Assembly: GCA_947652325.1 (NCBI GenBank)
Contig: CANTCQ010000002.1
Location: 62,001-126,000 of the forward strand
Source: an uncultured Mycoplasmatota bacterium
GTDB taxonomy: Bacteria > Bacillota_I > Bacilli_A > RF39 > UBA660
Length of the DNA: 64,000 bases
Reading direction: 5' to 3'
Part shown: in pieces, positions 44,003-53,442 of the stretch
How the letters are laid out: the number at the start of each line of letters is the position of its first letter
How positions within the stretch are numbered: the first letter of the stretch is position 1
Program-made: the position numbers and the translations under genes
Notes under the pieces: model-generated
What the model saw: only the letters and a program-made list of their open reading frames with translations
Told to the model about the DNA's origin: nothing
Databases searched by the model: none

Positions 44003-44043
44003 CTATAAAAAATAAAATAAGTTGTAAGTAAAAAGTCCATTTT

Positions 44044-44072
44044 ATTGTAGCGAAATTTAAAAATCTTGTCAA
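44044..44072 (-). promoter_or_regulatory. Sigma-A promoter of helD
   Basis: On the minus strand TTGACA and TACAAT with a 17-base spacer. Predicted start is near 44037, giving a 90-base leader that holds the attenuator. Confidence 0.7.
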
Positions 44073-44162
44073 TGAAAAAAGTGATAATATAAATTAAATT
44101 TTGCTTATAAAACAAACGAATAAAAATTAGAGCAATAGTCTCTTTAAGAAAGAACATTTTTT

Positions 44163-44171
44163 TGGTATAAT
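44163..44171 (+). promoter_or_regulatory. Extended -10 promoter of dnaE-polC
   Basis: TG, G, TATAAT at 44166-44171, 24 bases before the dnaE ATG, with GGAGGG as RBS. Confidence 0.6.
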
Positions 44172-44195
44172 AATATTACAACATGGAGGGTTTTT

Positions 44196-47099
44196 ATGTA
44201 CATACCACTAAAAATAACAACAGACTATAGTTTATTAAAAAGTACAATAAAAATAGATGATTTAATCAATCATTTAGTAGAAAAAAATATATCCTCATGT
44301 GCTCTATGTGATGAATACTTATATGGAGTAATGGAATTTTATAACAAATGCAAAAAGAATAATATAAAACCCATTATTGGTCTTTCTATTACATTAAATA
44401 AAATGCCCATTTATTTATATGCAAAAAATTATATTGGGTATCAAAGCCTTTTAAAATTAAATACTTTAAAAGGAGAACGAGAATTAAATTTTGTTGATAT
44501 TGAAATGTACAAAAAAGAAGTAATAGCTATTGTTCCATTTTCTTCTTTTTCCCTTTTTAAAGAAGTGACGGCTATTTTTTTGCAGACGTATGCAGGATAC
44601 CAAAATGATTATGAAAAAACACATGCTTTATTAAAAACCGAAAAGATTGTATTTTTAAATGATGTCCGTTCTTTAAAGAAAGAAGATACGATTTATTTAG
44701 ACTATTTGCAAATGATAGCAGAAGATAAAAAAAGAAGTATGTATACAAAAGGAAATTATGAAAAAAATTATTTTTTGGAAGAAATAGAAAATGTGGATGC
44801 ACAAACAACGCTTTCTTTTGCCAGTGAAATCAATTTAGAAATTCCTAAAAATGAAAATAGAATTCCCATATATGATGAAAATATAAAAGATTCCTTTCTT
44901 TATTTAAAAAATTTAACACAAAAGGGGTTACATAAACGTTTAAACGGTGAAATTTCCAAAATTTATGAAGAACGTCTACATTATGAATTAAGCATAATAA
45001 AAACAATGGGATTTGTAGATTATATTTTAATTGTATATGATTATGTCCTATTTGCTAAAAAAAACAATGTCTTTGTAGGTCCTGGAAGAGGAAGTGCAGC
45101 AGGTTCTTTAGTTTGTTTTTGTCTAGGAATTACCGATATCGACCCTTTAGAATATAATCTTTTATTTGAACGGTTTTTAAATCCTGAGCGAATTACAATG
45201 CCTGATATTGATATAGATTTTGAAAATACCAAACGAGGCAAAGTAATTGAATATATACGATTTCGTTATGGAGAAAAAAAGGTTGCATCCATTATGACTT
45301 TTGCTACTTTAAAAAGTAAGCTAGTTTTGCGAGAAATTGCTCGAATTATAGAATATACAGAAAAAGACTTTGAAACTTTTATAAAAGAAATCAATTCTAT
45401 GAAAAGTTTGCATGAAAATTTAGAAAATGAAAAAATAAAGCAAATGCTGGAAAAGAATAAAGCTTTGCAAAAAATCTATAAAATTGGTTTAAAGTTAGAA
45501 GGAATCAAGAAAAATATTTCTACTCATGCAGCAGGTGTTGTTATATCCAAGGTGAATTTGGATGAAGTAATCCCTATTTTAAAATTAGGAGATACAACAT
45601 TAACCGGAATTACGATGGAATATTTAGAAGAATTAGGACTCCTAAAAATGGATTTGTTAGCTATAAAAAATTTAACCATGATATCCAATATTTTAGAATT
45701 AATTGAAAAAGATACCAAAAAAAGAATAGCTCTAAACAAAATCAATCTAAATGATAACGAGGTATTGGATTTGTTTACAAAAGCAGACACAACCGGAATC
45801 TTTCAATTTGAAAGCAGTGGGATGCGTAGCTTTTTACAAAAATTAAAACCACGAAATTTTAGTGATATAGTGGCATCCATTGCTCTTTATAGACCAGGTC
45901 CTATGGAGAATATTGATTCTTTCATAAGAAGAAAAGAGAAAAAAGAAAAAATTACCTACCTCATACCAGCCTTAGAACCGATTTTAAAAGAAACCGAAGG
46001 AATTATAGTTTATCAAGAACAAGTCATGCAAATTTTAGCAAGCATCGCAAGTTATTCTTATGCGGAGGCTGATTTAGTAAGAAGAGCCATGAGCAAAAAG
46101 AAAAAAGAAGTCATTCTAAGTGAACAAGAAAAATTTATTTCTCGGGCCATAAAAAATGGGTATGATAAAAATATTTCTGAAAAATTGTATCAATTGATTT
46201 TAAAATTTGCCGGCTACGGCTTTAATAAATCGCATTCTGTATCCTATTCTTTAATTGGATATCAAATGGCGTATTTGAAGGTGAAATTTCCAACCTATTT
46301 TATCACGAATTTATTAAACATGAGTATTGGAAGTGAAATTAAAACCAAAGAGTATTTAAGAGAAGCCAAAAGTCATCAATTAGAAATAGTACATCCAACC
46401 ATTAATGAAAGCGAAAGTACATATAAAATAAAGGAAAATAAGCTTATTCTTCCTTTATCCATTATTAAAGGGCTTGGAAATATAACTATCGAAAATATTT
46501 TAAAAGAACGAGAACAAAATGGCAAGTACATAGATTTTATTGATTTTGTAACCCGTACTTTAAACAAAAATGTGAATACTAGAATTTTAGAAATCTTAAT
46601 TCATGCAGGAGTATTTGATGATTTTGCTAACAAAACAACCTTAAAAGAAAATGTAAATGCCGTAATAAATTACGCAGAACTTGCATGTGACATGGATTCT
46701 CCTTTGGTTATTAAACCTATATTAAAAGAATACGAAGAAAATGAAAATGAAAATAAATTAGAACTAGAAAGTTATGGATTTTATATTACAAATCATCCTA
46801 CTAGTATTTATATGGGAGAAAACATTATGAAGTTAAAAGACCTAAAAAATAATTTTGACAAATATATTCGAAGTGTTGTATTAATAGAAAGTATAAAGAA
46901 AACAAAAACAAAAACGGGAGAAGAGATGGCTTTTGTGGAAGCAAGCGATGAAACAGGTTCTTCTTTTTTTGTCGTATTCGCTCGCCAAATAAGACTATTA
47001 GATAATTTAAAAGCAAGAGATATTGCGGAGATGCAAGGGCGGGTAACCAAAAGATACGATAAATACCAAATTAACGTAAACAATATCATAAAAAAATAG
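44196..47099 (+). CDS. dnaE: DNA polymerase III alpha subunit, DnaE type
   Basis: This 967-residue C-family polymerase has GPGRGSAAGSLV, the palm PDIDIDFENTKR near residue 340, THAAGVVIS, FQFESSGMRSFL, YRPGPMENI, and a C-terminal OB fold. The N-terminal PHP domain is degenerate: the usual H-x-H-S and T-D-H motifs read ITTDYSLL and LCDEY, so metal-dependent phosphatase or proofreading activity is lost. In Bacillota DnaE extends primers before hand-over to PolC. It lies directly upstream of polC, 13 bases before its ATG. Confidence 0.94.
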   Translation: MYIPLKITTDYSLLKSTIKIDDLINHLVEKNISSCALCDEYLYGVMEFYNKCKKNNIKPIIGLSITLNKMPIYLYAKNYIGYQSLLKLNTLKGERELNFVDIEMYKKEVIAIVPFSSFSLFKEVTAIFLQTYAGYQNDYEKTHALLKTEKIVFLNDVRSLKKEDTIYLDYLQMIAEDKKRSMYTKGNYEKNYFLEEIENVDAQTTLSFASEINLEIPKNENRIPIYDENIKDSFLYLKNLTQKGLHKRLNGEISKIYEERLHYELSIIKTMGFVDYILIVYDYVLFAKKNNVFVGPGRGSAAGSLVCFCLGITDIDPLEYNLLFERFLNPERITMPDIDIDFENTKRGKVIEYIRFRYGEKKVASIMTFATLKSKLVLREIARIIEYTEKDFETFIKEINSMKSLHENLENEKIKQMLEKNKALQKIYKIGLKLEGIKKNISTHAAGVVISKVNLDEVIPILKLGDTTLTGITMEYLEELGLLKMDLLAIKNLTMISNILELIEKDTKKRIALNKINLNDNEVLDLFTKADTTGIFQFESSGMRSFLQKLKPRNFSDIVASIALYRPGPMENIDSFIRRKEKKEKITYLIPALEPILKETEGIIVYQEQVMQILASIASYSYAEADLVRRAMSKKKKEVILSEQEKFISRAIKNGYDKNISEKLYQLILKFAGYGFNKSHSVSYSLIGYQMAYLKVKFPTYFITNLLNMSIGSEIKTKEYLREAKSHQLEIVHPTINESESTYKIKENKLILPLSIIKGLGNITIENILKEREQNGKYIDFIDFVTRTLNKNVNTRILEILIHAGVFDDFANKTTLKENVNAVINYAELACDMDSPLVIKPILKEYEENENENKLELESYGFYITNHPTSIYMGENIMKLKDLKNNFDKYIRSVVLIESIKKTKTKTGEEMAFVEASDETGSSFFVVFARQIRLLDNLKARDIAEMQGRVTKRYDKYQINVNNIIKK

Positions 47100-47112
47100 A
47101 GGTGTGATGAAC

Positions 47113-50100
47113 ATGACTGAAGAATTAAAAAGATTTTTTAAAAGCATATCTTTTGAAGCTGATGAAAACGATTTTATAGGAGCAAGTGTAGAAAAAGTAA
47201 TTTATTTAAAACAAAAAGATAGATTTGAGGTATATTTAAGCATACCAAAAGTTCTTCCTTATAAAATTGCCAGTGATTTAATAAAAGCATCGGAAAATAA
47301 AATCAATAAAGAAAAGGCGTGTACTATTCATTTTCTAATTCAAAAGAAAACCAAAGAAGATATTTTAGCGTACGTAAGAGAACTTATTTTGGAGCTAACC
47401 TTTAAAAGACCGTCATTAATCAATTTAAAGGAAGCACAAATTCATATGGAAGAGGATATTATAACCTTAGAAGTAAGTACAAAACTAGAAGAATTAGAAG
47501 TAAAAAAGGAAGCAAAAGGTTTGAAAAATAAACTGTATTTGTATGGTTTAGGAGAATATGAGTTTACCAGTATTTTAAATGAATGGCTAAATAAAGAAGT
47601 AAAGGCCGATATCGAAAAAGAAAAAACAAGCGAAATGCCTATTATACAATCAAGTTTTATAAAAGAAGAAAGAGACAAAGGAAAGCCTATTGAGGGAGAA
47701 ATTACAGTAATTAATAACATTATGGGAGATATTAAAAATATCGTAGTAGAGGCGTATGTATTTGGAATAGACACAATGGAACACGAAAAAATAAACATCA
47801 TTACTTTAAAAATTAGTGATAAAACCAATAGTTTAATGGCCAAAATTTTTAAAAAGGATAAGCAAGACTTTCAAAATGCTAAAAAAGATTTTAAAGAAGG
47901 GTCTTGGTATCGCTTCAAAGGAAATGTAGAATTCGATACCTATAGCAAAGATTTAGTGTTAAAAATCAGAAATTATGAAGCCATTGATTCCAAAGAGGAA
48001 TTTGTAAAAGAAGTAACCAATAACCCAAGAGTAGAACTACATACTCACACGATGATGAGTGCTATGGATGGTGTGATTGATGCAAAAACACTAGTAAAAC
48101 ATGCGATAAAAATGGGACAAAAAGCCATTGCTGTAACGGACCATAACTGTGTCCAAGCTTTTCCAGACCTTTATCACGCAGTTTGTGATTACAACAAGGG
48201 AAAAGAAAAGAGTGAGCATTTTAAAGTATTATATGGGGCCGAAATGAATTTGGTTGCAGATGATGTTGATATAATTTTTAACAATCGTACTTTTAATTTA
48301 CTTGAAGATACATTTGTAGTATTTGATACCGAAACAACTGGTTTTTACGCTGGCTCTGACCAAATGATTGAAATTGGAGCTGTAAAAATAAAGAGTGGCA
48401 AAATTATCGACCGTTTTGATGAATTAATCGACCCACATCGTCCTATACCGAAAAAAATTACCGAACTTACCTTTATTACGGATGAAATGGTAAAGGGAAA
48501 AGACAACGAAGAAAATGTAACTAAACGTTTTTTAGAATGGGCAGAAGATTTACCAATGGTTGCTCATAATGCAAAGTTTGATATATCTTTTATGAAAGCA
48601 GCTTGCAATAAATATCATTTAAAAGAGTTTGATACTACCGTTTTAGATACCATGAGCATTGCTAGAATGTTACATCCCGAATGGCCAAATCATAAATTAC
48701 AAACCCTAACCAAAAGATTAGACATTCCTTGGGATGAAGAGAAGCATCACCGAGCAGATTACGATGCCGAAGGAACCGCTCTTGCTTATCATAAAATGTG
48801 CAAATCTTTATATGACCAAAATATAAGTACAACCGATGATTTACTAGCTAACATTGATTTAGAATCACTAGTTCGTTTTTCTTTTCCTTTTCATGCAACT
48901 ATGATTGCTAAAAATAGACCAGGTCTAAAAAATCTATTTAAAATCGTATCGATTGCCAATACGAAATACTTATATAAAAACGAACAACCAAAAATTCCTA
49001 GAAACGAAGTGGAACATTTGCGGGAAGGTTTGCTTATTGGCTCTGGTTGTATTCATGGAGAAATCTTTGATAAAGCAGCTGGAAAAGAAGATGAAGAACT
49101 TGTAAATATGATGAACTTCTATGACTATATAGAGGTCCAACCCATTCGTGCTTTTTCCCATCTAATTGGACCAGAAGCTAAATTTCCTACTACAACTGCT
49201 GCGGAAGAGTACTTAAAACGGATTGTAAGAGTAGCAAAAGAAGCAGGAAAGCCAGTTGTAGCAACGGGTGATGTTCATAATCTAAAAAAAGAAGATAAGA
49301 TTTATCGTGAAATTATCATTAACCAAAAGTTCAATGGGAAACTACATCCTTTAAAAAGAAAAGGTTTAGAAATCCCTAGTCAATATTTAAAAACAACCGA
49401 AGAGATGCTAGAAGATTTTTCCTTTTTAGGAGAAGAAATGGCTCGTGAAATTGTAGTTGAAAATCCAAATAAAATTGCAAATTTTTGTGAAGAAATTGAA
49501 GTCATTATTGATACACCTAATCCATTTGCTCCTAAAATTGAACGTTCTGTTGAAACAATGACAGAGTTAGTATACACCAAAGCAGATGAATTATATGGTG
49601 CTCCTCTCCCTTTAAATATTGAAGAAAGACTTGCTAAAGAACTGTATGGAGATGCGCTTATCAAGGCTTGTAAGAGTGAAACAAGTGATGAAGCCAGTGC
49701 CTTTTTACTTGTACATGAAACAATTAATAAAGGAAAAGATGCTGTAAAAAATATGGTAAAGAAGCATTTACCAGAAGAAGAGATACAAGAGAAAACAGAG
49801 GAAGAAATCGATAATATCGCTTATAAAAAATTGGGTGGTATTATTGGTGCCAATTATGATGTTATTTATTTAATTGCCCAAAAACTTGTAAAACACTCAA
49901 ACGATGAGGGATTTTTAGTAGGTTCTAGAGGTTCTGTGGGGTCCTCATTCGTTGCCAACATGATGGGTATTACAGAAGTAAACAGTATGCCAGCTCATTA
50001 CCGTTGTCCAAAATGCAAAAAAAGTATATTTGAAGATGAATCGGGGTCTTCTTTAGGAGTTACTTATTCTTGTGGTTTTGACTTACCTGATAAAAAATGT

Positions 50101-51630
50101 CCTAACTGTGGAACGAAAATGGCAAAAGATGGCCATGATATTCCATTTGCAACTTTTCTTGGATTTAATGCTGATAAAGTACCAGATATTGACCTTAACT
50201 TCTCCGATTTAAATCAAGCAAGTGCTCATGAATATACAAAAGTATTATTCGGCGTTGATAATGTATATCGCGCAGGAACAATTGGGACAGTTGCTGAAAA
50301 AACGGCTTATGGCTATGTAAAAGGATACTGTGAAGAAAAAGGAATTATCATGCGAAATATCGAAGTAGAACGTTTAGCAAAAGGCTGTACAGGTTGCAAA
50401 AGAACAACAGGACAACATCCAGGAGGAATTGTTGTTATTCCAGATTATATGGAAGTTTCTGATTTTACACCCTTTCAATTTCCAGCAGAAGACCCAACAA
50501 GTGCCTGGCGGACTACGCATTTCGACTACCATGCCATTGATGCCGATGTATTAAAACTAGATATATTAGGACATACTGACCCAACACAATTAAGAATGAT
50601 TCAAGATTTAACTGGAGATGATGTAACAGAAGTACCTCTAGATGATAAAAAAACGATGGCACTCTTTACAGGAACAAAATCTTTAGGAGTCACGAAAGAA
50701 GAAATTATGTGTGACACAGGGACTCTTGGAGTTCCAGAATTTGGAACACCTTTTACTATTCAACTGGTAAAAGATGCAAAACCAACAACATTTGCAGAAC
50801 TGGTTAAAATATCAGGGCTTGCTCACGGAACAGATGTATGGCTTGGCAATGCTCAAGAATTAATTCAAAAAAACATTTGTCCTTTTAAAGATGTTATTGG
50901 ATGTCGTGATGACATTATGGTAGAACTTATGAATAAAGGAGTTCCTGCAATAAAAGCGTTTAAAATCATGGAGTTTGTTCGTAAAGGAAAAGCGAGTAAA
51001 GCAGGAGAGGCAGAAACATGGAAAGAATATGTAGAGATACTAAAAGAGTATAATATTCCTGATTGGTACATTACTTCTTGTCAAAAAATAAAATACATGT
51101 TCCCAAAAGCTCATGCAGCAGCCTATGTAACCAGTGCATTTCGTATTGCTTGGTATAAAGTGCATAAACCTCTTGTATATTATTGTACGTATTTTTCTAC
51201 CCGGTTTACCGACTTTGACCCAGAATGCATGGTAAAAGGATATGATGCCATAAAAGCCAAAATGTTAGAAATTCAAAACAAAGGATACGATGCTACAAAC
51301 AAAGATGCGTCGTTACTTGAAACGTTGAAACTTGCTTTAGAAGCAACAGCTAGGGGAATTAAATTTAAAATGATTGACATAAAGAAAAGCGAAGGCGACA
51401 ACTTTGTAATGATAGAAGATGAAAATGCGCTTATTTTACCATTTAGCAGTCTAGATGGACTAGGGGATGCGGTTGCTACAAAAATTATGGAAGAAAGAAA
51501 TCAAAAACAATTTTATAGTGTAGAAGATTTTAGTATGCGTGGAAAAGTAAATCAATCCACTGTTGAGCGTATGCGCACTATGGGGATATTTGAAGGAATG
51601 CCTGAAACAAGTCAATTAAGTTTATTTTAA
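47113..51630 (+). CDS. polC: DNA polymerase III PolC
   Basis: This 1505-residue replicative polymerase has, in order, an N-terminal domain, an OB domain (GEITVINNIMGDIKNIVVEAYVFG region), PHP motifs (LHTHTMMSAMDG near 310, VTDHN), and an inserted DnaQ-like 3'-5' exonuclease (VVFDTETTGFYAGSDQMIEIG near 405, with HNAKFD and HRADYDAEGTA). A zinc site (CPKC, CPNC) and the palm with VPDIDLNFS follow. The exonuclease and PHP residues look intact. ATG 47113 fits AGGTG spacing best; GTG 47104 and ATG 47107 are too close. It is in tandem with dnaE. Confidence 0.96.
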   Translation: MTEELKRFFKSISFEADENDFIGASVEKVIYLKQKDRFEVYLSIPKVLPYKIASDLIKASENKINKEKACTIHFLIQKKTKEDILAYVRELILELTFKRPSLINLKEAQIHMEEDIITLEVSTKLEELEVKKEAKGLKNKLYLYGLGEYEFTSILNEWLNKEVKADIEKEKTSEMPIIQSSFIKEERDKGKPIEGEITVINNIMGDIKNIVVEAYVFGIDTMEHEKINIITLKISDKTNSLMAKIFKKDKQDFQNAKKDFKEGSWYRFKGNVEFDTYSKDLVLKIRNYEAIDSKEEFVKEVTNNPRVELHTHTMMSAMDGVIDAKTLVKHAIKMGQKAIAVTDHNCVQAFPDLYHAVCDYNKGKEKSEHFKVLYGAEMNLVADDVDIIFNNRTFNLLEDTFVVFDTETTGFYAGSDQMIEIGAVKIKSGKIIDRFDELIDPHRPIPKKITELTFITDEMVKGKDNEENVTKRFLEWAEDLPMVAHNAKFDISFMKAACNKYHLKEFDTTVLDTMSIARMLHPEWPNHKLQTLTKRLDIPWDEEKHHRADYDAEGTALAYHKMCKSLYDQNISTTDDLLANIDLESLVRFSFPFHATMIAKNRPGLKNLFKIVSIANTKYLYKNEQPKIPRNEVEHLREGLLIGSGCIHGEIFDKAAGKEDEELVNMMNFYDYIEVQPIRAFSHLIGPEAKFPTTTAAEEYLKRIVRVAKEAGKPVVATGDVHNLKKEDKIYREIIINQKFNGKLHPLKRKGLEIPSQYLKTTEEMLEDFSFLGEEMAREIVVENPNKIANFCEEIEVIIDTPNPFAPKIERSVETMTELVYTKADELYGAPLPLNIEERLAKELYGDALIKACKSETSDEASAFLLVHETINKGKDAVKNMVKKHLPEEEIQEKTEEEIDNIAYKKLGGIIGANYDVIYLIAQKLVKHSNDEGFLVGSRGSVGSSFVANMMGITEVNSMPAHYRCPKCKKSIFEDESGSSLGVTYSCGFDLPDKKCPNCGTKMAKDGHDIPFATFLGFNADKVPDIDLNFSDLNQASAHEYTKVLFGVDNVYRAGTIGTVAEKTAYGYVKGYCEEKGIIMRNIEVERLAKGCTGCKRTTGQHPGGIVVIPDYMEVSDFTPFQFPAEDPTSAWRTTHFDYHAIDADVLKLDILGHTDPTQLRMIQDLTGDDVTEVPLDDKKTMALFTGTKSLGVTKEEIMCDTGTLGVPEFGTPFTIQLVKDAKPTTFAELVKISGLAHGTDVWLGNAQELIQKNICPFKDVIGCRDDIMVELMNKGVPAIKAFKIMEFVRKGKASKAGEAETWKEYVEILKEYNIPDWYITSCQKIKYMFPKAHAAAYVTSAFRIAWYKVHKPLVYYCTYFSTRFTDFDPECMVKGYDAIKAKMLEIQNKGYDATNKDASLLETLKLALEATARGIKFKMIDIKKSEGDNFVMIEDENALILPFSSLDGLGDAVATKIMEERNQKQFYSVEDFSMRGKVNQSTVERMRTMGIFEGMPETSQLSLF

Positions 51631-51631
51631 A

Positions 51632-51655
51632 AAAAGCCAATTTGGCTTTTTTCTT
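51632..51655. terminator. Bidirectional terminator after polC
   Basis: AAAAAGCC pairs with GGCTTTTT over AATT, with a T-tract on the plus strand and an A/T tract on the other. Confidence 0.75.
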
Positions 51656-52393
51656 TTACAAAATTTTTCTTGCTAATTTTAACTCGTCTTCTAAATTTTG
51701 CTTTTCCATTTTTAATTGCATTATTTCATCATCCGCCATCTCCCATATACCAGTAACGGTTTTTACTAAAGCATTAATATCATTTTCGATAGAGTAGAAT
51801 TTCATAGCATCTTTTGGCCAATGAGCACGAGCATTCTCAAAAAGAGATGGAAAAAAAGTATTTGTTTCATCAAGATATTCAAACATTTTTTCTTTTTTAA
51901 AAGCCCCACCTGTCATAGTTGATAAGCAATCTTTTCGGTCAAGTCCTTTTAAATAAGTAGTGATATAGTATTTTTCAATTTCTTTATAATAAGGAGTTTG
52001 TGCTTGTCTTTTTTTCTCTAATTCAAAAAGAGAAAATTTAGAACCTTTATAAGTGAGAACCTCTACATAAAATTTAATTTCTTCTGTAATATCTAATGCA
52101 TTTAATGCATTGAAACTACAGGACTTTTCTTCTTTTGTATCATGAAGAAGGGCAGTGGCAATATATATATCTCCAAGCCCTAAAAGGGCTCCTTGTAATG
52201 CAACTCGTAAAGGGTGAATATAGTAAGGAGCTTTTGCTTCTCCTCTTCTAAAAGTACCTTCGTGCACCTTTCCTGCATAAGGCAAAGCTTTTAAAGCATT
52301 CTCAAAATGATTTTCTTCACAAAATGATTTTAACATAGCATATAAATTTTTAGTTTCTTCTATTTTTCTTTTTTGCATTTCCAATAACTCCAT
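51656..52393 (-). CDS. HD-domain hydrolase (RelA/SpoT-HD-like)
   Basis: This 245-residue protein carries an HD domain: AGKVHEGTFRRGEAKAPYYIHPLRVALQG and ATALLHDTKEE, as in (p)ppGpp hydrolases where H-P-L and H-D-x-x-E-D bind metal. Here the last motif reads HDTKEE. No synthetase or TGS domain is attached. The C-terminal part ends in a coiled coil (MKMEKQNLEDELKLARKI). It may hydrolyse a nucleotide, but the substrate is not assigned. It diverges from a LysR gene, which may control it. Confidence 0.65.
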   Translation of the reverse strand: MELLEMQKRKIEETKNLYAMLKSFCEENHFENALKALPYAGKVHEGTFRRGEAKAPYYIHPLRVALQGALLGLGDIYIATALLHDTKEEKSCSFNALNALDITEEIKFYVEVLTYKGSKFSLFELEKKRQAQTPYYKEIEKYYITTYLKGLDRKDCLSTMTGGAFKKEKMFEYLDETNTFFPSLFENARAHWPKDAMKFYSIENDINALVKTVTGIWEMADDEIMQLKMEKQNLEDELKLARKIL

Positions 52394-52409
52394 ACAATAC
52401 CTCTTTCTA

Positions 52410-52439
52410 TTGACAATATAACATAGCTATTTTTATAAT
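52410..52439 (+). promoter_or_regulatory. Sigma-A promoter of the lysR-type gene
   Basis: TTGACA at 52410-52415 and TATAAT at 52434-52439 with an 18-base spacer. Confidence 0.65.
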
Positions 52440-52482
52440 AAAAATATATATATATTATAAAAAGTATAACTGGAGGTTATAA

Positions 52483-53373
52483 ATGAATTTAGATGTTTGG
52501 AAAATATTTTATGAAGTAGCCAATGCAAAAAATATTTCAAAAGCAAGTGATAAATTGCACATCTCGCAGCCTGCTATTACAAAACAAGTCAAAAACTTAG
52601 AAGAATACTTGCATTGCAAATTGTTTATCAGAAGTCAAAAAGGAGTCACTCTTACCACCGAAGGCGAATTAATTTATGGAGATATCAAAAACGGATTAAA
52701 CGCTTTTGAACTTGCCGAAAAAAAGATAAGTGACAACAACACTATTTTATCGGGAACGATAAAAATAGGAGTGAGTACAACCTTAACCAAAACCTACCTA
52801 TTACAATACATTCGTCTTTTTCATCAAAAATATCCAAAAGTAACCTTTGAAATTAGCACAGACCCGACAAGTACATTAAAAATGGAATTGAAAAAAGGAA
52901 AAATTGACTTTATTATTGCGAAATTTCCTTTGCAAACAAAAGATGATTTTTTATATACCAAAATTGGAGAAATGCAGGATATATTTATTGTAAGTGATGC
53001 TTATAAAGAATTAGTTTCAAAAAAGTTAGCGTTAAAAGAAATTGTACATTATCCTATTCTTTTGCAAAAACAGCCCTCTAGTTCTAGAGATTATATTGAA
53101 AAATATTGTTTTACCAATAAAATAAAACTTCATAGCGTTATGGAAATTGCCAGTTCGAATCTTTTAATTGAATTTACGAAAATTGGTTATGGAATAGGAG
53201 TAGTGACAAAAGAATATGTCTTGCGAGAATTACAAAACAAAGAAATCTATGAACTAGAGGTAACTCCTAAAATTCCCAAAAGAACTTTTGGCATTATTGC
53301 TCTAAAAAAAGATTATTTATCAAGAGGAAGTACTGAATTTTTACGAATGCTCTTAAAAGAAAAAGAGGAATAA
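52483..53373 (+). CDS. LysR-family transcriptional regulator
   Basis: This 296-residue protein has the typical N-terminal winged HTH (VWKIFYEVANAKNISKASDKLHISQPAITKQVKNLEEYL) and a two-lobed substrate-binding domain (TIKIGVSTTLTKTYLL and LIEFTKIGYGIGVVTKEYV). The effector is unknown. LysR regulators often act on the divergent gene, here the HD hydrolase. The RBS is TGGAGG. Confidence 0.92.
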   Translation: MNLDVWKIFYEVANAKNISKASDKLHISQPAITKQVKNLEEYLHCKLFIRSQKGVTLTTEGELIYGDIKNGLNAFELAEKKISDNNTILSGTIKIGVSTTLTKTYLLQYIRLFHQKYPKVTFEISTDPTSTLKMELKKGKIDFIIAKFPLQTKDDFLYTKIGEMQDIFIVSDAYKELVSKKLALKEIVHYPILLQKQPSSSRDYIEKYCFTNKIKLHSVMEIASSNLLIEFTKIGYGIGVVTKEYVLRELQNKEIYELEVTPKIPKRTFGIIALKKDYLSRGSTEFLRMLLKEKEE

Positions 53374-53411
53374 AGAAATTTTAAATAATTAGAAGAAGAA
53401 AAGAAACCTTA

Positions 53412-53420
53412 TGTTATAAT
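53412..53420 (+). promoter_or_regulatory. Extended -10 promoter of polA
   Basis: TG at 53412-53413, T, TATAAT at 53415-53420, 22 bases before the polA ATG. Confidence 0.6.
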
Positions 53421-53442
53421 GTAATTATATAGGGAGGATGTA

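Noticed and set aside
43948-44157. 70-residue N-terminal extension of HelD
   Set aside because: The segment crosses the predicted promoter and leader terminator, is hydrophobic and low in complexity, and a good RBS precedes the ATG at 43947.
47442-47843. 133-residue minus-strand open frame inside polC
   Set aside because: It is antisense to a strongly supported gene, has no RBS, and its composition is that of a reverse-complemented reading frame.
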